Positions 15,670 through 24,094 of a DNA stretch of 64,000 nt are shown here, piece by piece. Positions within the stretch are counted from its first letter, which is position 1. Every line of letters begins with the position of its first letter. A program made the translations under genes and the position numbers. This DNA comes from Bacillus crepusculi (GTDB lineage Bacteria > Bacillota > Bacilli > Bacillales > Bacillaceae): assembly GCF_014764715.1 (NCBI RefSeq), contig NZ_JACXXE010000006.1:124001-188000 (forward strand). The letters run 5' to 3'. The notes under the pieces were generated by a model, which saw only the letters and a list, made by a program, of their open reading frames with translations, ran no database searches and was not told the DNA's origin.

Positions 15670-16367
15670 AGCGGTTAAAAGAAGAAGTGTTTCAAGCGAA
15701 TTTAGATCTGCCAAAATACGGTCTTGTGAAATTTACATGGGGCAATGTCAGTGCGTGCGATCGTGACAGCGGTCTATTTGTCATTAAGCCGAGCGGCATA
15801 GCGTATGACCAATTATCAGCAAAAGACATGGTTGTGGTCGACTTTGACGGTCAAGTGGTGGAAGGGGAATTCAGTCCTTCCTCAGATACAGCTACACATG
15901 CGGTTCTTTATCAACACTTCGAGGAAATTGGTGGTATTTCACATAGCCATTCCATGTGGGCAACTGTTTGGGCCCAGGCAGGTCTTGATTTACCGGCAAT
16001 GGGCACGACTCATGCGGATACATTTTACGGCCCTGTTCCATGCGCTCGATTTCTGACAGAAGAAGAAGTGAATCGCGGATATGAGGTGGAAACGGGCCGG
16101 CTGATCATTGAAACCTTTGAGAAAAGAAACATAGATGTGATGGCGGTGCCAGGTGTTTTGCTTCAAGGTCATGGTCCATTTACGTGGGGGAAAGATGCAA
16201 AAAGTGCAGTCACAAACAGTGTGGTTTTAGATGAAGTTGCCAAAATGAATCTGTTTGCCAAGCAATTGAACGAATATGCGGAGCCTCTGCCGCAGCGAAT
16301 TTTAGATAAACATTACTTAAGAAAACATGGTGATCAAGCGTATTACGGACAAAAACCTTCAAGATAA
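15663..16367 (+). CDS. araD: L-ribulose-5-phosphate 4-epimerase
   Basis: A 234-residue class II aldolase-fold epimerase that makes D-xylulose 5-phosphate. The signature stretches are F-T-W-G-N-V-S, K-P-S-G-I-A-Y, S-S-D-T-A-T-H, and the metal-binding H-S-H-S and later G-H-G-P-F-T-W-G. AAAGGAG lies at 15646, inside the kinase gene, and the ATG overlaps the kinase stop. It is the third enzymatic step of arabinose use. Confidence 0.94.
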   Translation: MLERLKEEVFQANLDLPKYGLVKFTWGNVSACDRDSGLFVIKPSGIAYDQLSAKDMVVVDFDGQVVEGEFSPSSDTATHAVLYQHFEEIGGISHSHSMWATVWAQAGLDLPAMGTTHADTFYGPVPCARFLTEEEVNRGYEVETGRLIIETFEKRNIDVMAVPGVLLQGHGPFTWGKDAKSAVTNSVVLDEVAKMNLFAKQLNEYAEPLPQRILDKHYLRKHGDQAYYGQKPSR

Positions 16368-16384
16368 AGAAAAGAGGGATTTCT

Positions 16385-17806
16385 ATGTTAACCAGTCAGA
16401 AAAAAGAGTTTTGGTTTATCGTTGGGTCACAGCACTTATATGGAGATGAAGCACTGAAGCAAGTAAAAGCCGACGCACAAAAGATGACGGATGCTTTAAA
16501 TGAGAGCGGTTTACTTCCATACCCAATGATGCTTCAGGAGCTGGCAGTCAGCGCCGATCAAATCACAAAGCTTATGAAAGAGGTCAATTATCGCGATGAA
16601 GTTGTCGGCGTGGTGACATGGATGCATACATTTTCTCCTGCAAAAATGTGGATACGCGGTACAGCTCTTTTGCAAAAGCCTCTACTGCATCTCGTCACAC
16701 AATATTATGAAAAAATTCCATGGGACACGATTGATATGGATTATATGAATCTCCATCAATCTGCACATGGAGACAGAGAATATGGTTATATCAATGCGCG
16801 TTTAAATAAACAAAACCAAATTGTAGCCGGTCATTGGTCAAAGCCGGAGGTGAAGCAGCAAATTGCTGATTGGATGGATGTCGCTGCTGCCTATCAAGAA
16901 AGCTTTCACATCAAAGTCGCTCGGTTTGGTGACAATATGCGCCACGTGGCCGTGACAGAAGGCGATAAAATCGAAGCGCAGATTCAATTAGGCTGGACTG
17001 TTGATTACTTTGGGATAGGTGATCTCGTCGAATATGTTAACGCAGTAGAAGAAGCAGCGGTAGATGCATTATTTGCTGAGTATTTAACGCAATATGATGT
17101 GGATTATGGAACGTACTCGGTTGAAGAATGGGAAAGAAGCGTGAAGGTGCAAGCACGTTATGAAATTGCCATCAAACGTTTCTTAGATGAAGGCGGCTAC
17201 AATGCCTTTACGACAAACTTTGAGGATTTACATGGGATGAAGCAGCTGCCTGGACTTGCGGTTCAGCGGCTGATGGCAAAGGGATACGGCTTTGCTGGTG
17301 AAGGCGATTGGAAAACTGCTGCACTGGACCGTTTACTAAAAGTGATGAGTCACCATCAATCCACGGGTTTCATGGAAGACTACACGTATGAAATGACCGC
17401 TGGACAGGAAGCTGTGCTGCAATCTCATATGTTAGAAGTAGATCCATCGCTCGCACATACGAAACCCGTCATCGTCGTGTCTCCACTTGGTATTGGAAAT
17501 CGGGAAGACCCAGCCCGTCTTGTCTTTGATGGAAAAGCAGGGGAGGGCGTAGTTGTCTCCATCGCTGATTTTGGAACACATTTCAAATGGCTCATACAAG
17601 AAGTCGAAGCCTTTGAGCCGGAGGAAGCAGCACCTCATTTACCAGTTGCACGTGTGCTGTGGAAAATCAAACCGAATTTTCAGGACGGAGTCAAAGCGTG
17701 GATTAAGCAAGGCGGCGGTCATCATACAGTCGTGTCTCTCAATTTAACGGTGGATCAAATTGTTCATTTTGCCAAGCTTGTCAATGCAGAATATGTGGTG
17801 TTATAG
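16385..17806 (+). CDS. araA: L-arabinose isomerase
   Basis: A 473-residue isomerase converting L-arabinose to L-ribulose. Near the start it has W-F-I-V-G-S-Q-H-L-Y-G, then W-M-H-T-F-S-P-A-K-M-W, and metal-site residues in N-F-E-D-L-H-G-M-K-Q and the H-x-x-x-G-F-M-E-D-Y-T region. Length and motifs match canonical AraA. It starts at ATG 16385, behind AGAGGGA. The gene order kinase-araD-araA differs from araABD of B. subtilis. Confidence 0.95.
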   Translation: MLTSQKKEFWFIVGSQHLYGDEALKQVKADAQKMTDALNESGLLPYPMMLQELAVSADQITKLMKEVNYRDEVVGVVTWMHTFSPAKMWIRGTALLQKPLLHLVTQYYEKIPWDTIDMDYMNLHQSAHGDREYGYINARLNKQNQIVAGHWSKPEVKQQIADWMDVAAAYQESFHIKVARFGDNMRHVAVTEGDKIEAQIQLGWTVDYFGIGDLVEYVNAVEEAAVDALFAEYLTQYDVDYGTYSVEEWERSVKVQARYEIAIKRFLDEGGYNAFTTNFEDLHGMKQLPGLAVQRLMAKGYGFAGEGDWKTAALDRLLKVMSHHQSTGFMEDYTYEMTAGQEAVLQSHMLEVDPSLAHTKPVIVVSPLGIGNREDPARLVFDGKAGEGVVVSIADFGTHFKWLIQEVEAFEPEEAAPHLPVARVLWKIKPNFQDGVKAWIKQGGGHHTVVSLNLTVDQIVHFAKLVNAEYVVL

Positions 17807-17821
17807 GAGAAGGGTGAAAAG

Positions 17822-17845
17822 GCTTCTACTGCTTAAAGTAGAAGC
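17822..17845 (+). other. Hairpin between araA and araE
   Basis: GCTTCTACT and AGTAGAAGC form a perfect 9-bp stem with a 6-base loop. No T-run follows, so it is more likely an RNA-stability or processing element than a terminator. Confidence 0.55.
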
Positions 17846-17856
17846 ATTGGGTGAAA

Positions 17857-17870
17857 TGAAAGCGGTTTAT
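17857..17870 (+). promoter_or_regulatory. Possible CcpA site (cre) before araE
   Basis: TGAAAGCGGTTTAT matches the cre pattern TGWAANCGNTNWCA except near the 3' end. Its location before a sugar transporter fits carbon catabolite control. Confidence 0.45.
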
Positions 17871-17890
17871 TAAGTGAGGGGGTCATCCAC

Positions 17891-19231
17891 TTGGAGAAAA
17901 AAGTGTCTAGTAAATTTATCTTCTTTTTCGGGTCCTTTGCAGGCATCTTATTTGGATATGATATTGGCATCATTGCAGGGGCGGAAGGGCATATTCAGGA
18001 AGAATTTCAGCTCAGCCCATTATGGCTTGGAATCGTCGTCTCATCTTTAATGGGCGGGGCCATCATCGGCTCCATTTTAAGCGGTCTTTTAGGGGATAAG
18101 TTTGGCCGTAGAAAGCTCATTTTGGTCTCATCGATCATCTTTTTTGTCGGAGCTATCGGATCAGCGATTGCACCAGAAGAGATTTCATTAACCATTGCTC
18201 GTATCTTTTTAGGAACAGCCGTAGGAACAGCTTCATCTTTGGTGCCGGCTTACATGTCAGAAATCGCACCTGCTAAAATCCGCGGGAAATTGTCCGGACT
18301 CAATCAGCTCATGATTGTGAGCGGACTATTGCTCAGCTATATTGTTGCATTTGTGTTTGAGCCCATCCCAGACAGCTGGCGCTGGATGCTCGGAAGTGCC
18401 GCTTTATTTGCTATCGTGCTGTATATTGGGATGCTGAGGCTCCCTGAATCTCCGAGGTATTTAATCAAACACGGAATGGCTCATAAAGCACGAGAAGTAT
18501 TAGGATCACTGCGCTCTTCAAGTGAAGAAATCGAAGCAGAAATGCAAGAAATTTTAGAAGTCGCAAAAGAAGAACGCTCAGGTATTCGTGAATTGTTCCA
18601 AAAGAAATTCCGAATGGCCCTCTTTATTGGGGTGGGAATGGCGACCCTTCAGCAAATTCAAGGCGCAAACTCCATTGTGTATTATGCAACGAGTATCGCT
18701 CGGAATGTAGGCCTTGCTCCGCAGGTCGCCGCAGGTTTTACCGTGATTGTTGGTGTCATTTTTGTCGTGACAACCGTGATCTTTTTACAATTTGTTGACA
18801 GGTTCGACCGCCGAACGATCCTTACCGTAGGGGGAACGGGGATGGCCCTTTCTTTCTTTGCACCAGCCGCATTAGGTGCATTTGGCGTCAGTGAAGGCAT
18901 TTTAAACTGGGTGACATTGATTTCACTGTGCTGTTTTATTTTGTGCTACGCCTTCTCATGGGCACCGATCACATGGATCATCATCGGCGAAATCTTCCCG
19001 CTTTCTGTTAGGGGCATCGGAGCAGGTATTTCTTCTGCCTTTAACTGGACGGGGTCGTTAGCAGTTGGACTCGTTTTTCCTATCTTAGCAGATCAATTCA
19101 GCTTTGGGGTCATCTTCTCTTCATTTGGGGTTATTTGCTTAATCGGATTACTGTTCACCCGCTTTGTACTAGTCGAAACAAAAGGACGAAGCTTAGAGCA
19201 AATCGAAACCGACATGGCTGCACGTGTATAA
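17891..19231 (+). CDS. araE: Arabinose/sugar:H+ symporter
   Basis: A 446-residue MFS sugar porter with 12 spans. It has the family motifs G-Y-D-I-G-I-I-A-G in TM1, D-K-F-G-R-R-K between TM2 and TM3, P-E-S-P-R-Y-L at the central loop, Q-Q-I-Q-G-A-N in TM7 and E-T-K-G-R-S-L-E at the C-terminus. It should take up L-arabinose with a proton. The start is TTG 17891, 8 bases after GAGGGGG. In B. subtilis araE lies beside araR. Here it closes the operon. Confidence 0.9.
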   Translation: MEKKVSSKFIFFFGSFAGILFGYDIGIIAGAEGHIQEEFQLSPLWLGIVVSSLMGGAIIGSILSGLLGDKFGRRKLILVSSIIFFVGAIGSAIAPEEISLTIARIFLGTAVGTASSLVPAYMSEIAPAKIRGKLSGLNQLMIVSGLLLSYIVAFVFEPIPDSWRWMLGSAALFAIVLYIGMLRLPESPRYLIKHGMAHKAREVLGSLRSSSEEIEAEMQEILEVAKEERSGIRELFQKKFRMALFIGVGMATLQQIQGANSIVYYATSIARNVGLAPQVAAGFTVIVGVIFVVTTVIFLQFVDRFDRRTILTVGGTGMALSFFAPAALGAFGVSEGILNWVTLISLCCFILCYAFSWAPITWIIIGEIFPLSVRGIGAGISSAFNWTGSLAVGLVFPILADQFSFGVIFSSFGVICLIGLLFTRFVLVETKGRSLEQIETDMAARV

Positions 19232-19234
19232 AGA

Positions 19235-19267
19235 AAACCATCTATCCCACGTGGATAGATGGTTTTT
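19235..19267 (+). terminator. Terminator after araE
   Basis: AACCATCTATCC and GGATAGATGGTT form a 12-bp perfect stem around CACGT, followed by seven T. Confidence 0.93.
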
Positions 19268-19462
19268 TTACTCAAGCGTCTGTTTTAGAATCAATTCATC
19301 ATATGAAGATAAATCCAGCACTTCAAGCAGCGCGTAATATTTCGCGTAAATTTCACTCAGCTGATCAGGAGGATTTGTTTCATATCGATTCAAATGCAAT
19401 TGAGTCAGTTCAAGTGCAATGTCTAGCTTGTTTCGTTCGATAGGTTGTGTCGTGTTCATCAT
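19268..19462 (-). CDS. Hypothetical small protein, 64 residues
   Basis: An acidic, helical small protein on the minus strand with no membrane segment (L-D-I-A-L-E-L-T-Q-L-H-L-N-R-Y, then Y-A-K-Y-Y-A-L-L-E-V-L-D). The ATG at 19462 lies 7 bases after AAGAGGTGA. GTG 19471 overlaps that site and was not chosen. The family was not recognised. It ends against the araE terminator. Confidence 0.65.
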   Translation of the reverse strand: MMNTTQPIERNKLDIALELTQLHLNRYETNPPDQLSEIYAKYYALLEVLDLSSYDELILKQTLE

Positions 19463-19497
19463 ATTGTTCACCTCTTATTTTAAGATCATTGCAGAAG

Positions 19498-19797
19498 TTA
19501 CGGAGCAGTTCCGCAGCTGACCTTATATTCATGTTCTTCTATCTTTTTTGAATAGCAGACCGAAGGCGTCATCCCCGTCTCACTTTTCCAAGCCTGCCAA
19601 TACACATCATAAAGCTGGCCATATTGAGAATCTACATCGTCCTTTTTTTACAAAATAGCTTTGATAAGGGTAGCCATCTTGATAAATCGCCTGCCGGATG
19701 GCTCCTCTTTCAGTCGCATTTGTAAAAACCATAGGCGACAGCAGTGGAAGTGTGATAATAACGAGAAGCAGGAAAAGAGCTTATGTCTTGTTTTCAT
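19498..19797 (-). pseudogene. Broken gene for a small exported protein (copy A)
   Basis: Read with two frame corrections this gives a protein with a signal or anchor segment (I-I-T-L-P-L-L-S-P-M-V-F-T-N), then A-T-E-R-G-A-I-R-Q-A-I-Y-Q, and a long C-terminal part ending V-C-Y-S-K-K-I-E-E-H-E-Y and S-C-G-T-A-P. One lesion is an apparent extra base in an A7 run (T7 at 19642-19648 on the plus strand). The other is a small deletion near the signal peptide. A second copy of its N-terminal half lies at 27179-27440. Confidence 0.7.
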
Positions 19798-19812
19798 CAC
19801 TATATGTCTTTC
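19662..19812 (-). repeat. Direct repeat, left copy, flanking the glycan island
   Basis: This segment (from GATAAGGGTAGCCATCTTG through GGCAT-like CTTATGTCTTGTTTT) recurs at 27262-27427 with roughly 85% identity by eye, in the same orientation. The 7.5 kb in between holds a hypothetical gene and the glycan cluster. Confidence 0.75.
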
Positions 19813-19841
19813 CCCGCAGAATTGTGTTATTCCCCTTATTT

Positions 19842-20096
19842 CTAGCCATGTGATTTATTGCTTTCTGCGATTTTCAAAAGACTTTTAATACGTTTATTAC
19901 TCATCTTATCGAAGTCAGGCTCGTGCCCCAGAACAAAATTGATTTTAGAAGCTGTTTTTAAGAGATTCTTTCTTTCGGATGCATATATGCGCTCTTTTCT
20001 CTTCTTAAAATAATCGTTTAATTCACCACTTAGTCCCTGTTCGTCCTTCTTGGTAAGGCTCCTCTTTCCAAAATCCAAGAAAGTTTGCTCCTTCAT
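19842..20096 (-). CDS. Hypothetical basic protein, 84 residues
   Basis: A lysine/arginine-rich soluble protein (F-K-K-R-K-E-R-I-Y-A-S-E-R-K-N-L-L) starting at ATG behind AAGGGAGA. There is no signal peptide and no recognised family. It lies just inside the left repeat of the island on the minus strand. It appears intact. Confidence 0.5.
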   Translation of the reverse strand: MKEQTFLDFGKRSLTKKDEQGLSGELNDYFKKRKERIYASERKNLLKTASKINFVLGHEPDFDKMSNKRIKSLLKIAESNKSHG

Positions 20097-20205
20097 AAGC
20101 AGTCTCCCTTCAATGCATTGTTTTTGTCCTTCTGGGTGCTATAAGTAATAATGTTGTCTATAACACAAAAGGTGGTTTTCTAGTGGATCGTGCGTGCCTT
20201 TACAA

Positions 20206-20352
20206 CTTTTCTTGGAATCATGGGGGACACCGCCAAATGAGTTTGATATCGTATTATGAGCAGGAACGACAACTGGTCCTCCATACGATAACTTAGCTGC
20301 TTTAAGTGCTGCTAATCATAATGCAACTATTTTGGACCAAAGATTTCAATAA
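20206..20352 (+). pseudogene. C-terminal gene fragment with an in-frame stop
   Basis: One frame reads W-G-T-P-P-N-E-F-D-I-V-L, then TGA at 20254, then A-G-T-T-T-G-P-P-Y-D-N-L-A-A-L and ends N-A-T-I-L-D-Q-R-F-Q before TAA 20350. It has the texture of a real protein end. A start cannot be placed and the family was not recognised. The rest of the 20097-20510 gap holds only the terminator that follows. Confidence 0.35.
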
Positions 20353-20360
20353 TGCAAGAA

Positions 20361-20393
20361 GCAGGAACCATTTTTAGGGGTTCCTGCTTTTTT
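20361..20393 (+). terminator. Terminator before the glycan cluster
   Basis: GCAGGAACC pairs with GGTTCCTGC and is followed by six T. It insulates the cluster from upstream transcription. Confidence 0.9.
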
Positions 20394-20510
20394 ATAAAAA
20401 TAAAATATTTAATCACTTTCCATATTGAGGAATTAGTCTAAACAACACAGGAGCTTTATTCATAAACAGTAAGATAAAGCATTAAGAACTCCGTGAAGGA
20501 AGGTGAAGAA

Positions 20511-21428
20511 ATGAAGGTAATGGTTATAGGAGGAGCGGGTTTTATTGGTTCTCATCTAGTTGATCGGCTTATGAAAGAAGGATTTGATACGTATGTTATT
20601 GATAATCTATCGACGGGGAACCAACAATTCCTTCATCCAAAAGCAACGTTTTATCATTCGGACATTTTAAACATACGGAAAATGAAAGAGATTTTTAAGG
20701 AAGTGCAACCAAAGTATGTGTTTCATCTTGCAGCACAAATAGATGTTCAAAAATCGATAAACAATCCAGTCTTTGATGCGCAAACGAATATTCTTGGTAC
20801 ACTTACCATTATAGAATTATGCAAATTGTATAACTCTAAGCTTATTTATTCCTCTTCCGCAGCCGTTTATGGAACACCACAATATTTGCCCGTGTCTGAA
20901 AACCATCCTATCCAACCTCTGTCTAATTATGGTATATCCAAATATACCCCCGAACTATATCTCCGTGTGTTTGCACAGCTTTATAACGTAAAATATACGA
21001 TTTTAAGATATTCAAATGTTTATGGTCCAAGGCAAACGCCAAAGGGTGAAGGTGGTGTAATTTCCATATTTATTCATAAAATCATGAACAATGAGATTCT
21101 ACAAATTTTTGGAGATGGTAACCAAACGAGGGATTTTATTTATGTAGAGGATGTCATTTCAGCCAATTTATCCGCACTTAAGGAGGGGGAAAATGGAACC
21201 TACAATATTAGCACAAATAAGCCAATATCTGTTAATGAACTATTAGATTTCATCAATAGAATCATGGGTAAAAATACTGTCCCTGAATATAAACCAAAAC
21301 GATTGGGAGATATAACCCACAGTTGTCTTGATAATCGATTAGCCATAGAGGAACTGAAGTGGAACCCGAAATATTTCATTTTTGAAGGTTTAACAAAAAC
21401 ACTCCAATTTTATCCGAACACTTACTAG
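20511..21428 (+). CDS. NAD-dependent epimerase (UDP-glucose 4-epimerase family)
   Basis: A 305-residue extended SDR acting on a nucleotide sugar. It has G-G-A-G-F-I-G-S-H at the N-terminus, D-N-L-S-T-G as cofactor anchor, S-S-S-A-A-V-Y-G with the catalytic Ser, Y-G-I-S-K (YxxxK), and R-Y-S-N-V-Y-G-P-R-Q. It should interconvert UDP-hexoses for glycan assembly. Its size and order before a GT4 gene recall ytcB-ytcC of B. subtilis. ATG 20511 follows AAGGTG. GTG 20493 lies upstream of that site. A terminator separates it from the GT gene. Confidence 0.85.
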   Translation: MKVMVIGGAGFIGSHLVDRLMKEGFDTYVIDNLSTGNQQFLHPKATFYHSDILNIRKMKEIFKEVQPKYVFHLAAQIDVQKSINNPVFDAQTNILGTLTIIELCKLYNSKLIYSSSAAVYGTPQYLPVSENHPIQPLSNYGISKYTPELYLRVFAQLYNVKYTILRYSNVYGPRQTPKGEGGVISIFIHKIMNNEILQIFGDGNQTRDFIYVEDVISANLSALKEGENGTYNISTNKPISVNELLDFINRIMGKNTVPEYKPKRLGDITHSCLDNRLAIEELKWNPKYFIFEGLTKTLQFYPNTY

Positions 21429-21451
21429 CACGCTTTTTAAAAAGAAAATAA

Positions 21452-21484
21452 GGCTGACTCAATTGAGTCAGCCAATCATTTTTT
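21452..21484 (+). terminator. Terminator after the epimerase gene
   Basis: GGCTGACTCAATTGAGTCAGCC is a perfect 22-bp palindrome, followed by CAATCATTTTTT. The next 238 bases hold no credible gene, only possible short peptide-like scraps. Confidence 0.88.
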
Positions 21485-21662
21485 GCGTTGAGATTTTTTA
21501 TGTGCCCATTATTGTCTTGAGTCAGTCTAGGATTAAAGTTAAAAGGAACACCAATTATTTTACAAATGGTGAAATTTAATTAAAAAACAAATAAAGGAAT
21601 GTAAATAATGGATGTTTTACCCTACAAAAATAAAATAAATAGAAACTAATGCTATCGCCTAT

Positions 21663-21690
21663 ACAATATTGGCTGCCTTTCCATATGATG
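21663..21690 (+). promoter_or_regulatory. Possible sigma-K promoter of the glycosyltransferase gene
   Basis: AC at 21663-21664 and CATATGATG at 21682-21690 match the sigma-K pattern AC-N15-17-CATANNNTA with one mismatch (TG for TA). It lies 33 bases before the GT start. A mother-cell promoter would fit a spore-surface polysaccharide. Confidence 0.35.
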
Positions 21691-21722
21691 AGGATAAATA
21701 AATACAATAGGAGAGATATAAA

Positions 21723-22976
21723 ATGAAAATACTACTTGCTACTTATTGGTCTATCCCACATGTAGGAGGTGTATGGAGTTATATGGTTCAACTTAGAAAA
21801 AAGCTTGAATCGCTTGGCCATGAGGTTGATATGCTTGGATATGATGAGGATAATACGTCAGTTTACATCGTTAATGAAAATCGAAAAATAGAGAGTGATA
21901 AGATTCTCCCATTATTAAATGCAAAATTAACTTCACAAACCCATCCCGCTATTTTTGCAAATGAATTAATAAAATATACGGAATTCCATCGTTATGTATT
22001 TGAGTTAAGCGCTGCCTATTTAGGTCTGGAAAAATATGATGTAATTCATACCCAAGACGTCATCTCAACGGCCTCTATAGATCGAGTAAGGCCAAAACAC
22101 TCCACCCTCGTTTCTACTCTTCATGGTTCTGTTGCCCATGCAATTAGGAATCAATTAACGACGATTCATAAATCAGATACATCCTTTATGGCCAGAGTCT
22201 ATTTTGATGAGTTAGAGAAAGTTGGAGCTACTTCTGCAGAAGTAACCATTGTTGCTAATGAATGGATGAAACAAATATTAACTAATGAATTCGAGGTTCC
22301 TAATGAACAAATTAAAGTTCTACACTATGGATTTGATACAGAGGACTTTATAAAAAGATTAAAGCAAAAATCGTCTATAAAACGACCGAAGGATAAAAAA
22401 GTGATAATCTTTTCTGGCAGACTAGTCGACCAAAAAGGAGTTCATCATTTGATATCTGCTTTAAATGAATTAAAAAAAGTACGTAAAGATTGGGTATGCT
22501 GGATTGTTGGTAATGGGGATTATCAATCAGAGTTAAAAGCACAAAGCAAGAATCTAAACTTGGAAGAGGATATTTTATTTTTTGGAAAAAGGGATGATAC
22601 CCCCTATTTACTGGAGAATTCCGATATTTTTGTTCTTCCTAGTCTTCTAGAAAATCAGCCATTATCTGTAATCGAAGCGCAAATTGCTGGTAAAGCCATC
22701 ATCGTTAGTGATGCAGGGGGATTACCTGAAATGGTTGAGGACGGAGTTACTGGGTTAATTACTCCTGCTGGAGATACTAATGCGCTCTTCAAAAAAATAA
22801 ATTTATTATTGGATGATGAAAGTCTAAGACAACGGCTTGGGTCAAATGCTAAAAAATGGGGGATGACTCATTGGTCTATGGATAAGGGCGTAAAAAATTT
22901 AATCGATATTTATCTCAGCGCTATTTCTAAAAGAGGGAAGGACCAGGATAATGTCGAGCCTGAACAAAAAAATTAA
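21723..22976 (+). CDS. Family 4 glycosyltransferase
   Basis: A 417-residue retaining GT-B enzyme transferring sugar from a nucleotide donor. The N-domain has G-G-V-W-S-Y-M and H-T-Q-D-V. The C-domain has the donor-binding pattern F-S-G-R-L-V-D-Q-K-G-V-H-H and the EX7E region L-E-N-Q-P-L-S-V-I-E-A. It is soluble and resembles B. subtilis YtcC, a late sporulation gene. The ATG follows AGGAGAG. Its 3' end overlaps the repeat protein by 26 bases, so the two are co-translated. An AT-rich composition distinguishes it from the flanking chromosome. Confidence 0.88.
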   Translation: MKILLATYWSIPHVGGVWSYMVQLRKKLESLGHEVDMLGYDEDNTSVYIVNENRKIESDKILPLLNAKLTSQTHPAIFANELIKYTEFHRYVFELSAAYLGLEKYDVIHTQDVISTASIDRVRPKHSTLVSTLHGSVAHAIRNQLTTIHKSDTSFMARVYFDELEKVGATSAEVTIVANEWMKQILTNEFEVPNEQIKVLHYGFDTEDFIKRLKQKSSIKRPKDKKVIIFSGRLVDQKGVHHLISALNELKKVRKDWVCWIVGNGDYQSELKAQSKNLNLEEDILFFGKRDDTPYLLENSDIFVLPSLLENQPLSVIEAQIAGKAIIVSDAGGLPEMVEDGVTGLITPAGDTNALFKKINLLLDDESLRQRLGSNAKKWGMTHWSMDKGVKNLIDIYLSAISKRGKDQDNVEPEQKN

Positions 22977-23871
22977 TCAACATTTACTCCCTTCTGTCGC
23001 CCACTTTAGGGATTGGATGAAAAAAATTTGGATAAATACCAGAAAAATGTGGAAAAGATCTGAAAAAAATTATACTGATCCTGTCAAAAATAAGCCCAAA
23101 ACATTTTTCATACATTCGGATGAATATAATTCTTTGTTTTTGGACCCCATCTCAAATCCGGCTGTTTTTGTTTCTGGCGAAATATGGAATAAAATCATTG
23201 AAACCGTTCCTCCCGAATTCGTATTTCCTAACCCAGACTCGTTAAAAGGTTTAAATAAAGTAAGGGGCGATCTATTTCATCAAATTTTCCAAAAAAAAGT
23301 ATCGACTTCAGATGTATTTGTAGATCCTCATATATGGGAAAAGATTGTTAAAACCACTCCTGATGTCTATAGACTGCCTAATCCTTTATTGGAGAAAACG
23401 TTTAAATCTATGGAAGCAGATTCCTATCATCACCTGTTTTCAAAGCCAATAAAATCACCTGAAATATTCGTGGATTATGAGGTTTGGGAAGCCATTAAAC
23501 TTTCTGTACCTAATCATTATTTGCTTCCGAATCCCTTGACCGATTCGACGTTTAAATCAATGGATAGTGGTAAGTATCACTTTTTATTTTCAACAAAACA
23601 TCCTACCCCTCATATTTTTATAGATCCTACTGCTTGGGAACCCATTAGAGAAGCTCTAACCGAAGTATTTAAGGTACCAAATCCAAAGAGTTTACAGATA
23701 TTTGAGCCTATGAAAGCCGACCATTTTAATTCTTTATTTAGGTCACAGTTATCTAGTCCAGAAATCATGGTCGATCACCAAGTTTTTCAATCTATTAAAA
23801 GTACTTTGCCTGATGATTACCAAATTCCTGGCCAATTAATTATGGAGATGACGCGTAAAGAAAGAAAATAA
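22951..23871 (+). CDS. Protein of five exact 50-residue repeats, unknown function
   Basis: This 306-residue protein was not recognised. A basic N-terminal stretch (residues 1-50, rich in Lys and Trp) is followed by five tandem units of exactly 50 residues with no insertions. Aromatic residues recur at 59, 109, 159, 209, 259. L/I-F follows at 62-63 and its equivalents. The tryptophan falls at 79, 129, 179, 229 (Phe at 279). P-N-P falls at 93-95, 143-145, 193-195, 243-245 (P-G at 293). The consensus is aromatic-N/H-x-L-F, then S-P-x-I-F-V-D, W-x-x-I, and Y-x-L-P-N-P. There is no signal peptide. It overlaps the GT gene and probably works with it. The ATG follows GGGAAGG. Confidence 0.85.
   Translation: MSSLNKKINQHLLPSVAHFRDWMKKIWINTRKMWKRSEKNYTDPVKNKPKTFFIHSDEYNSLFLDPISNPAVFVSGEIWNKIIETVPPEFVFPNPDSLKGLNKVRGDLFHQIFQKKVSTSDVFVDPHIWEKIVKTTPDVYRLPNPLLEKTFKSMEADSYHHLFSKPIKSPEIFVDYEVWEAIKLSVPNHYLLPNPLTDSTFKSMDSGKYHFLFSTKHPTPHIFIDPTAWEPIREALTEVFKVPNPKSLQIFEPMKADHFNSLFRSQLSSPEIMVDHQVFQSIKSTLPDDYQIPGQLIMEMTRKERK
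23107..23856 (+). repeat. Five tandem 150-bp coding repeats
   Basis: Units at 23107-23256, 23257-23406, 23407-23556, 23557-23706 and 23707-23856 each encode 50 residues in phase. The period is conserved in protein but the DNA has diverged, so the array is old and selected for length rather than recently amplified. Confidence 0.88.
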
Positions 23872-23913
23872 ACAAAAAAAGTGATATTGCTAAAAAGCAC
23901 TTCATTCTTTTAA

Positions 23914-23951
23914 GACCGTTGAAACAGTAAATGTGAAAACGGTTTTTTTTC
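23914..23951 (+). terminator. Terminator after the repeat-protein gene
   Basis: ACCGTT and AACGGT flank a 17-base loop, followed by eight T. Confidence 0.6.
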
Positions 23952-24094
23952 TTCCCCTATTCGAATCCTTTTTTTATTAATAAAAGTGTACATTTTTAAT
24001 TGATATAGCCATATAGCCCTTACAAAAATATTATTTTAGCATTTAATATCACAGATAATATTTTTTTATTTTTATAAGGAGTTGAAATCTTTTT

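Noticed and set aside
17822-17845. Terminator after araA
   Set aside because: The stem is strong but no T-run follows, so it is listed only as a hairpin.
23107-23856. 150-bp periodic array as a possible CRISPR or satellite
   Set aside because: The period is in the protein, the DNA units have diverged, and there are no constant repeats with unique spacers.
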